Positions 55,536 through 64,000 of a stretch of DNA of 64,000 bases are shown here, in pieces; the stretch's first letter is position 1; every line of letters starts with the position of its first letter. The notes beneath the pieces are model-generated. The model searched no databases. It had not been told where the DNA came from and saw nothing but the letters and a program-made list of their open reading frames with translations. The stretch is taken from positions 22,122,001 to 22,186,000 of the forward strand of contig JAMJFZ010004061.1 of assembly GCA_026225945.1 (NCBI GenBank), in the 5' to 3' direction. Both the position numbers and the translations under genes were made by a program. Source of the DNA: Cricetomys ansorgei. Taxonomy: Eukaryota; Chordata; Mammalia; Rodentia; Nesomyidae.

Positions 55536-56218
55536 ACACACGGTTAATATACAGATATGCTACACACACATAAAATGCAATATATATGTATTTAAAGTCT
55601 AACTTAGTAAAACAAACCAACCAGCCAACATGAAGTGTTGAGGCTGGAGGGAATATGTAACTCTAGGAAGAGTGGATCAATCTGTGATCAGAAGCTCTAC
55701 AAGGCTAAAATGCATTGATCACTATTATCACAATGGATGGAAAGATATCCATTTCAAATTGTGATCAAAGGTTCCTTTGGTTCCTCCTTGTGTCTTAAAA
55801 AAGAAGAAGGCCTCAGCCATTCCTTACCTTGACTTTGCCAGTAATTCATTATGAAAGCCAAGTGCCTTCAACCTTGAGCCTAAACAGAGCTCCTACTTGT
55901 GACTTGTTCTTGGATATTGGCTCTATGGGAGACCTTTGCAACCACCATAACAGCTAGAACAATTGCAAGCATCTCATTCTTCTGTGGAATGGAGGAAGAG
56001 GCAACTTAACATCTGTGGTGTTCTCTGCACTCAAAGGTCTTTATAAATTTGACTCAACTTAGAAATCATCTTTGTTCATCCGTTGCACAGAATTAATGGT
56101 TATTCTCAAGAAAGCTGAAGAAAACAGAAATAAGCATGCTCATATTACTTTAATGCTTTAAAATGATTTTTAAATCATCTATAAAAATATATATATTTTT
56201 GGCATACACAGTGTAGCC
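55536..56218. other. No recognisable feature
   Basis: Unique sequence. Confidence 0.4.
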
Positions 56219-56378
56219 AATGTTTGTATTCTCTAAAATTCACATGTTGAATTCACTAGAAATATGCTAACATTCTGATCTCAGATTCCAGAATTGTTAG
56301 AAATAAATTTCCATTATTTATAACCCACACAGTTTGTAGTGTTTTGTGGTAGAAGTGACAGTCGAGAAACAACTAATT
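56219..56378 (+). mobile_element. MLT1/MST-like LTR, internally deleted
   Basis: The 5' end ('aatgtttgtattctctaaaa', 'ttcacatgttgaattcacta') is joined closely to the 3' end ('ttgttagaaataaatttcca', 'ttataacccacacagtttgt'), leaving about 160 bp of an LTR normally over 350 bp. Confidence 0.6.
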
Positions 56379-56699
56379 AACTTTCTAGTAAGTAAATATA
56401 ACTTTGACTTAAAGTCTCTTAAACTTATTTTGTATATGTGACATGTTCTGTGGCTCCAAAATTATTTTAATCCATCTTCCAATGAATGGATGTGACAAAA
56501 TCTATGTATCTATTACTCCAGTTGTTCATGTAAAAATGTAATTTGTAGACTATATTTCTTTATCAAAATGCAATAAATAGTTTTCAGTCTATAAATTTTG
56601 TTTCTTATAGATAATTTGTGCTATAAAACATATTATTGATTCTGTGCTACAGAAAAAGCAGATACTATTATTTTGGAACAGTTTTATTTCACAAATATT

Positions 56700-57080
56700 T
56701 TAAACACAAGAATGATAAAAAATACCCACATTCTTGTCACTCAAATAAATCAGCTTGCTTCTTTCAATTTATGTAGAAAGCATGACTCTTGTATAAACAT
56801 AAGTTCTACACATTTGCTATCAAGTTTTGCCGTTTTGAGATAAAAATCCTGTAAACTATGAGATAGTACATGAGCTTGAAACACTGTCTAATGTCTCTTT
56901 CGGTAGTCAGGTAGCATTGTGAAATGTTCTCACGTCTGAGTTCTACTGTTGTGCACAAGACTTTTGAGAGCCACTTTTTCCTACTTAAATATTGTTGTTA
57001 GGGCTAATTTTTGAAAATAGGTTCACTGGGCCAGAGGCTATGAATATTTTGATGACTCATCAGGAATACCGAAGTTATTC
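56700..57080 (-). mobile_element. Ancient L1M 3'-end fragment, reverse
   Basis: 'acattcttgtcactcaaata' and 'aataggttcactgggccaga' with 'gctatgaatattttgatgac' match reversed L1M. Confidence 0.5.
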
Positions 57081-57105
57081 TCTGAAAGAACAAACCCGTG
57101 CCTTC

Positions 57106-57184
57106 GGCCATTAGCACACAGATGTGCGTTTGTCTCCATCCTTCTGTCATTAGTTTACAGATATGCATCTGTCCCCATCTTGAT
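57106..57184 (+). repeat. 40-bp tandem duplication
   Basis: 57106-57145 and 57146-57184 align: GGCCATTAGCACACAGATGT versus GTCATTAGTTTACAGATATG, and TCTCCATCCTTCT versus TCCCCATCTTGAT. Confidence 0.8.
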
Positions 57185-57456
57185 GGAAAAAGTGGGCAAC
57201 CTCCTATCCTGGAAGGAGATATGTGAGCATAGAGATCAGCTGGAGGATCGCCATCAGACCTTCCTTAATTTTATTGAGAAGTGTTTCTTTCAAATGTCAT
57301 AATAATAAGAATGTTACTGCATTCTTTCCAGGGTTAAAACTAGACTGTAAAAGCCTTTTCACATGATTCTTATTTTAACAGTCATGATTTAACCAATTGA
57401 ATAGTTAGAGAAACAGAAGATTAAGACATCAGTTCTCTGTAAGACAATGACCACTG

Positions 57457-57874
57457 TAATTCTTAATATTGATTGTCAATATTGATTGTCTCCTAGAATC
57501 ACCTAGGAGATAACGTTCCAAGTACAACTTTGAGGGAGTATCTAGATTATGTCAGCTGCTCTGGACAAGTCTGTGAGGGATTATCAAGACTGAGTCAGCT
57601 GAGGTGGGAAGATCCACTTTAACTGTAGGCAGCACCATTCCATGGGCTAGGGTTCTGGGCTAAAAAAAAAAATGGTGACGTGAGTTGAGCACTTGTGGGC
57701 ATCACCTTCTGCTTCTGCTTCCTGACTACAGACACAGTGTGACTAGCTGCTGACACCACCACTTCCTTGCCATGATGATTTTGTACCTTTGGATTGTGAT
57801 CTAGCGTGTCAGCCCTTCCTTTGTGCTGCCTTTGTTGGGTATTTTGTTACCACAACAAGATTAATGAAACCATA
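57457..57874 (+). mobile_element. MTD-like MaLR LTR
   Basis: 'ttaatattgattgtcaatat' (with a 13-bp tandem duplication), 'tagaatcacctaggagataa', 'gctgaggtgggaagatccac', 'gcaccattccatgggctagg', 'tgcttcctgactacagacac' and 'ttgccatgatgattttgtac'. Confidence 0.88.
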
Positions 57875-57956
57875 TTAAACTACACTTTTACAGTAAGTTT
57901 AACTACATTTTGTTTCATAGCTTGTATACTGCATCCTCCAGTGAATATCACTACTT

Positions 57957-58092
57957 TTTGAGACAAGGTCTCACGTAGCCCAGGCTAGCCTTCAACTTAC
58001 TATATAACTCAGAATGGTCTTAAACTCCAATCACCCTGCTTATAACTTCCAGGTTCTGGGAATACAGGTGTACACACCACTATGCCTGATTT
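57957..58092 (-). mobile_element. B1-like SINE, reverse (old)
   Basis: 'tgagacaaggtctcacgtag', 'cccaggctagccttcaactt', 'tctgggaatacaggtgtaca'. Confidence 0.8.
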
Positions 58093-58123
58093 TACATTGA
58101 GTATTTAATATGGTAGAATATTT

Positions 58124-58266
58124 TTTTTTCCCTTTGAGACAGGGTTTCTCTATAGTAACTCTGGCTGTCAATCTATAGATCAGGCTGGCCTTAAACTCGT
58201 AGAGAGCTGCATGCCTCTGCCTCCTGAGTGCTGGGATTAAAGGCATATGCCACTACTGCCCAGCTG
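58124..58266 (-). mobile_element. B1 SINE, reverse
   Basis: T-run, 'tgagacagggtttctctata', 'caggctggccttaaactcgt', 'gctgggattaaaggcatatg' and 'ccactactgcccagc'. Confidence 0.95.
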
Positions 58267-58486
58267 AATATTCTTAATTTGTTTGAAAAATATTCATTAA
58301 TTCTGTTACAGTTGTTAATGTCTCAGCAAAAAATGAACATTTTCACATATATGAATTATATACATATCTTTTACTCATTTATGTGTTAATATCTTGAAGG
58401 TTTTATTATTCATCAGTATGAGCATTCCCAAGATTATAATATTTAATCATTTATTCTGTTTCTTGATATTATATCATTAGTTTAAA

Positions 58487-58665
58487 AAGATTTATTTGTA
58501 ATTGTGTGTGCGTGTGCATGGGCACATGAGAGTGAGATGCAGAAGGAAGCCAGAGGCACTGGGTTTCCTGGAGCTAGAGTCACCACCACCTGGGTTCTGA
58601 GAATCAGCCTCAGGTCTCCTGCAAGAGTAGTCCAGTGTTTAACTGTTGAGCTATGTCTCAAGCTT
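58487..58665 (-). mobile_element. B2/B3-type SINE, reverse
   Basis: GT-rich end, 'agaaggaagccagaggcact', 'ggttctgagaatcagcctca', 'ttaactgttgagctatgtct'. Confidence 0.85.
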
Positions 58666-58708
58666 ATCATTTATTTATTTGTGTATTTATACATTAATGT
58701 GCCTGTCT

Positions 58709-58710
58709 GC

Positions 58711-58759
<49 letters not shown>

Positions 58760-58770
58760 AATCTATCATA
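58709..58770 (+). repeat. (TATC)n microsatellite
   Basis: About fifteen ATCT units, nearly perfect. Confidence 0.97.
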
Positions 58771-58832
58771 GAATTTCTCCTGTACATGAAGTAGGCTGAG
58801 GGAAGAAGAAACTTGAGAATTACATATGCTGG

Positions 58833-58945
58833 TTGGATGTGGTAACATATGCTTCTCACTACAGCACTTGGGAAACTGAGGCTAGAGAATGACTATTGGC
58901 TGGAGGCCAGTCTGGGTCACGGAACAACTATATTAAAAAATAAAC
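58833..58945 (+). mobile_element. B1-like SINE (old)
   Basis: 'gttggatgtggtaacatatg', 'agcacttgggaaactgaggc', 'ggaggccagtctgggtcacg'. Confidence 0.6.
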
Positions 58946-60264
58946 CCCACAAAAAATTCTCAAAACTCTCAAAACAAAACAGAGTACTTGACTGTGCTAG
59001 TTTTGCCTCTGCAAGTGTCGCTATCATCCTTGCACAGATCGTGGGTAAATTGATTGTGGGTATCCTGTTATTTTGTCTTATCTTCCATACCTTGTTGCAA
59101 CTGTGAGTTTTAGATTTTGTGTATCTAGCAGGGGAGGCTCTGAGATTTCCTAAAGCAGGGGGTGCGTGTTATTTACAAGAGCATAAGGATTCCGTAGATA
59201 CCAGATAAAAGCAATGTTCTTAAGTCTAGTTCACTAGAGATAATTTAAATTGTGACTCTGAAGCCTTTTTGACTTCAGCCAAAAGATGGTTGATTTGTTT
59301 TTCAAATATCAATCTCATGATCTTTATCTTTTCCCTTGGTTTGTGCTGAGTCCAGCTGTTTCCCGGCATCCTTTGTTTCCTATCTGTAGCTATTTCACTA
59401 TGACAATTGCCCATGGCATCCTCAGTGAGTGCAGAAATTACACACATTTTGAAAATGTTATCATCACTATGGTTGTTTTGTAGTTTTAAAAATCTGTTTT
59501 TTGTCTAGGCTTTTATCTAGAATCTAGTATTTATCTTTGATATTTACTTTCTATTTTATTCTGCCTAGAATATTTAGATTTTTATTTCTTAGAACAAAAT
59601 GCCTTTTGGGCAGAGTGTTAAATATATAAATAAATAAATTTGAGGGAAAACAAGAAAAGCTGTATCAATTTTTCTCTGTATAACTAAGGGTTGGCCTCTC
59701 CATTTTATATTTCTGTCTTTGAATACGGCATATTTATCTTAGCATAAGATAAGGCACATTCCATTTTTTTACACAAAAATCATGTATGAATGGGATGCAT
59801 GCCCATTATACCTAGTGTATGTCATATTTATACAGCAAAGACTATCAGACATGATGGAATTTCCTACATGAGAAGCACTTTACAGTTACTTGAGGAGCTA
59901 GCATTAATTTTTAATGCTTGGAGAATTTTTAAAGTTCTTTATCTCACTGAGGTTTTCTATTTTTTCGTATAAAGAAATAACATAGTTTTGATTTATATAT
60001 GTGATTTTAAAGTTTATTTCTATGTTTTAAAGACTTACTGGTTGTATTATCTCTTTCAGAGTTTTGTTTTCATTTTTTTTTTAGACATAAAGTTTAGAGT
60101 CTCTTCTCTAAGATTTAAGTTAATTTTTGTTCCTGTGTGGATGGTTTTGGAATTTTACGGTTAATGTATTTATCATTTCTCTACTGACAAGTTCAACCCC
60201 TTTTATATCTCAGAAAACATTTCGTGACATGTAATTTGTAGTATGTTTTTAAATTTTTGTTTTC
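58946..60264. other. No recognisable feature
   Basis: About 1.3 kb of AT-rich unique-looking sequence. Parts of 59990-60240 loosely resemble old L1. Confidence 0.35.
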
Positions 60265-60370
60265 AAAAAAGCGTCTCACTATGTAGCACTGGCTGGCCTG
60301 GAATTCAGAGATTTACCTGTCTCTGCCTCCTTGGTGCTGGGATTAAACGTCTGCACCACATCACCCAACA
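60265..60370 (-). mobile_element. B1 SINE, reverse
   Basis: 'gcgtctcactatgtagcact', 'ggctggcctggaattcagag', 'ggtgctgggattaaacgtct'. Confidence 0.85.
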
Positions 60371-60836
60371 ATTTAAAAATTGTCATTCCTTAAATAGGCT
60401 AGTTCCTTTCTCAGATCATAGATTCATTAACGGACTGTTTTTCACTTTAAATTTCAGGGATCTTGTTAACATAAAATCATGATCTATTTCTCCATTTCTA
60501 TTTTGAGAGAGTACAGTCAGAAAAATTTCACTTTCGCATTCTTATTTTCTTTCTTTCATGTGATCATGGACAAAGAGAAGCTACCCTTTGCTGTCATGTA
60601 GAGGTGTGGATATGTATGTATATTTGTGTGTATGTGTGTCTGTGGTTTATGTTTTGTAACAAGATCGTTATAATAGATTCCTCCCACAATTATAGTATTT
60701 AATTTTCATGGTTTTATACTCCTATTTACTATTCATTATAACTGCTTCATCATGTACAACAAGTCAGGTGGGGCATATTGCAAGATTGGACAAAATGACA
60801 AGACACAAAACAAAACAAAAGAACAAAAAACATAGT
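60371..60836. other. No recognisable feature
   Basis: AT-rich sequence ending in an (ACAAA)n stretch before the B1. Confidence 0.35.
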
Positions 60837-61076
60837 TGCCTGACAGTGGTGGTGCAAGCCTTTAATCCCAACACTTGAGAGGCAGGGGCAGGCTGATCTC
60901 TGTGAGTTCCAGGCCAGCCTGGTCTACAGAGTGAGTTTCAGGACAGCCAGAGTTACAAGAAACACTATCTTGAAAAACAAAAAGCAAAAACAAACAAACA
61001 AACCAACCAACCTTCTTCCCCCCAAAATCCAAAAAACAAGCAAACAAAAAAACCAACCAAAACCCAAACCAAAACA
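60837..61076 (+). mobile_element. B1 SINE with long A/C-rich tail
   Basis: 'cctgacagtggtggtgcaag', 'cctttaatcccaacacttga', 'gagttccaggccagcctggt' and 'ggacagccagagttacaaga'. The tail (60972-61076) consists of AAAC/AACC units, longer than a usual B1 tail. Confidence 0.93.
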
Positions 61077-61249
61077 AACTCCATATAGTCTACTTTTAAA
61101 TATCAATTTATTTTAATTATGATTTTACTGTTGATTTTTTGCATACTGTGTTTAAAAATACAACTCTCAACCCACAGTAGATTAAGACTGATTAGTTGGA
61201 GTTATAATATGTGCCTTTGACTGATGCCTCCTACCTGAAACTTTGTTTC

Positions 61250-62100
61250 TTCCAAGTGCTTGTCTTCTACTCAAACGGACTGTAATTTGAAAGATTATAT
61301 TATCACATTTTAAATTATAACGAGCTATCTTGTTATTTTGTAAGCATTTGTAATTATACCTAATTGTGCCAAGAGACTCAAAAGCTCATCTATTGCCCTC
61401 CTATTGAAGAGTAATGAAGGTACTGGGGGCAGTAAATTGATCCTCAATTGTTGCCAGGCACTTAGTATTGTTGAGAGTCATTAAAACTTGGCAAACACAA
61501 ACTAAAATTTAACTGTCACTGTACTTAATTGGAGGCGCCAATTCCTGTGCGTTGCTCACAGTATCTTTTGAAATATGTTTAACTTATTACTCTGTGCACA
61601 TATCTCCACTCCTGTCCTTTTATTCTGGCTCTTGGGATGAAGGAGGATGAACCAGTACAGACTCTTACACGACAGGGTCAAAACAGAACGAGATCTAGCA
61701 GTTGCTGATTTATATCTATTTGCTACTTTGAAAATTTCCCTTCTTTGAAGAAAAGGAACAGCTTTTTTCTCTAAAGTTCTTTAGTGTTCACCTGCCTTTC
61801 TCCCTCTTGAGTGCTTCTTTATCATTTTTAGATAAGATTAAACTCCCCCACCCCCATCAGCTTTTTTATCTGGTGACTTAATTCTTTTCAATTTACATTG
61901 CCTTTTTTTTTTTTTTCCCTGAATAGACATAGACATAGATTGCACTCTGATTTGGAATGAGACTTTTACTACAGCCTTTTGCTTTGAGGATTCTGTCCTT
62001 TTGGGACACTATTAGAAAGCACAATTGAGGGTCAGCAGGTAAATTTAGCGAGAGGTAGTCTTTGATGAAAACACAATTGTAAATGGGAAGTGCTATGTCA
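61250..62100. promoter_or_regulatory. Candidate conserved non-coding element
   Basis: Repeat-free, AT-rich but complex, with many homeodomain-type cores (TAATTA/CAATTG/ATTAAA) at 61330-61520 and opposed CCAAT boxes at 61528-61542 (ATTGG...CCAAT around GGCGC). No long frame. The texture is that of developmental enhancer CNEs. This is inference. Confidence 0.3.
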
Positions 62101-64000
62101 TGTACAGGATACGCAAAACCTGTTGGATTTTTAGATGATAAAATTACCTATTACCTTATAATACAATTGTGATGATTAATTTAGGTACGTGTTCAAGTTT
62201 TTAAACATTAAAACTGAATGTGAGTATTCTAAGGTTTCAGATAAATAGGGAAGAGCACAGTGTAGTGCAATTATGAGGTAAAACAAGTTAATGGTGGAAT
62301 TAAGGGGGGATGGTGGGAACATAGAGAAATGACACAGGAGATTGGAAAGCGTGGTACGAGGGTGGGGTGTTGCTAGGTAGGAGGTATTCTAGGTGTTCTA
62401 GGTGACTATAGTAATGTCACTGTGGAAGGGGAAGAAGAAAGAGATGCTGAAAATGAAGGACTGCGTGTGATGAATAAATAAGTCAAGGAGATTCTACCTT
62501 CTGGTGTACACGCTCTCACTGAACTCCATGTAGGAGTATGCTGGATTGCTCTCTGGAAAAAGATGAAAACTGACTTGACCAGGGTTGAATACCTGACTCA
62601 AAAGTGACTTACTCACAGTCTGACATTCAGATTGACTTCTTCACAGACTTGGAGAGAAGAGTGGTGAGTTCTTTCTCTTAAGAGTCTATATGGGTGCTTC
62701 AGAGAGTAATTAGAAATAGCTTTCCCCTGATCTCTTCCAAATCATGTGACTCTTCAAGCCAAATTTACCTTAAATTAACCTTTTTTTTATTTTGTAAGGC
62801 AGTCTACGTGAGTCTCTTCCCAAAAGCAAAATGTCTCAGCCAACATGTTAGACCATTGATCAAAGAAAGAGATGTGGAAGAGAAGCTAATCTGGAATTTT
62901 ATTAACTATGAGAGAGGAACTCTTGAAGAAGTGGACAAGGGTACTTTCCTTCTTACCAATCATTTTTTATTAATATATTTTACAAGACTGCAGTTGAAAT
63001 AATATTAAATACAAATTTGTTTTTATACAGAAAGTGTAATAAAGTTAAAATAGTTCCTTGTAATTCATAGCATTATTGCAATGCTTACAAAATTTTTGCA
63101 TAGAGTGTGCAAGGATTGATGTTATTGAAAACAAAATAAAACACTCTTCTCACATCACATCCGAATCCAGAGGAAAATCAAAACAAAACAAAACCTAAAA
63201 TAACACAAAGGGCAAAGTCAACTGCTGCATCCAGATGGGGTTACTTTTTCAATGTTCATAATCGCCAAACAAATTGAACTTCTCATGACCTCATCTTTTC
63301 CATTAAGAGCCCCAGAATGTCCTCTCCAAAGGGTACCCAGCCCTGTCATGATGGATGTCCTATTTTATCTAAAGCATGGCCACCTTAGGCATGTTTTTGT
63401 GGCTTTGTGGCCTCAAGAGGGAAAACACTAAGAGATATGAGAAAATTTATCTCACCTCTTCATGAAAATATTGGATAGAGACTGCTTTTGTGTGGCTCTA
63501 GTAAAAGCATCCCATCTGTTCCCTTCACTTTGCTGTAATTTCTAATCTCTTCTTCTGCTCTGGTGAGGTTGGTTACGTAAGACCCTTTAAAGGAACCCAT
63601 ACCTATACCTGGTTTGCTATATAGAAACTGACACAATTGGAAGGGAAATCCCTGCCTGACCCAACAAGAAGGTCTTTCACCTCTTCCAGGGATTCCAGTG
63701 AATCCCCCTGTAAGGGTCTGTGAGAGGTGGAAGCAAGCAAGTGCTATCCTGGGGCTGAGTGTGAGAGTACCCAGACTCTCCACTGTCATTGAGGGACGCA
63801 CACAGAAGCACAAGTGGTCCTATCTCATAGCATCTCTCAGATCTGAAAGGGTCAGGCTGACAGCAAGCCTTTCACAAGGGCACAGTAGTATGTAATCTAT
63901 TCAGACAGACCTTGGCTGAGTTACTTTTTCCAAAAAAAAAAAGAGAAAGATCTTGCCTATTAACTCTTATGGGCCAAACTCCAAATTCTGTGTCCAGAAG
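62101..64000. other. Unique sequence, no gene recognised
   Basis: Nearly 2 kb without a named repeat. Frames of 102 codons (62694-63002, plus) and 117 codons (63460-63813, minus) have no recognisable domains, and I see no supporting exon structure. Confidence 0.4.

Noticed and set aside
63460..63813. 117-codon minus-strand frame
   Set aside because: No domain, no splice or promoter context, and no codon bias that I can judge. Left as unassigned.

Overview
This window looks like non-coding chromosomal DNA from a muroid rodent (mouse, rat, hamster or vole type). It is AT-rich and CpG-poor. It carries rodent SINEs (B1, B2/B3-type, B4-type, one ID-like), rodent L1 of the Lx kind, and many LTRs of the MaLR class (MTD-like and related), over an older mammalian layer of MIR, L2, L1M, MLT1-like LTRs, one hAT element and one Tigger-like element. 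I cannot name the species. No young L1, IAP or abundant young ID copy is evident. Repeat family names come from remembered consensus features, not from a database search.

I found no supportable protein-coding gene, exon, CpG-island promoter or functional RNA gene. All open frames are short (144 codons at most), and none resembles a known protein except broken L1 ORF2. The stretch reads as intergenic or deep intronic DNA.

Layout. 0-10 kb: scattered SINEs, an LTR-like block with a 43-bp duplication, a 5S rRNA-derived pseudogene joined directly to a B1 (4.8-5.07 kb), a G-rich and locally CpG-richer stretch (6.7-7.2 kb), MIRs, a hAT element and an MLT1-like LTR. 10-20 kb: microsatellites, two minisatellites (11.3 and 12.4 kb), two MTD LTRs, an L2, and a triplicated B1-head block. 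20-30 kb: MaLR LTRs in both orientations, one carrying an apparent 43-bp in-place inversion (28.54 kb) and a SINE insertion. 30.7-35.3 kb: a 5'-truncated plus-strand Lx-type L1. 36-38 kb: mostly unique DNA with a possible conserved regulatory block. 38-44 kb: L1 fragments, a polypyrimidine tract and two head-to-head LTRs. 44.1-48.0 kb: a minus-strand L1 interrupted by a second L1 3' end, followed by a 48-bp-period minisatellite. 48.6-50 kb: two LTRs of one family in tandem. 50-61 kb: L2, L1M, Tigger-like, MLT1-like, MTD, B1 and B4 copies. 61-64 kb: almost repeat-free, including a block that looks like a conserved non-coding element.

Nothing here works together as a pathway. The history is layered transposition: pol III-type SINE heads, L1 copies that probably supplied the retrotransposition machinery, LTRs reduced to solo copies, and later local tandem duplication, slippage and small inversions. 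The most unusual objects are the 5S-B1 chimera, the LTR micro-inversion and the L1-edge minisatellite.
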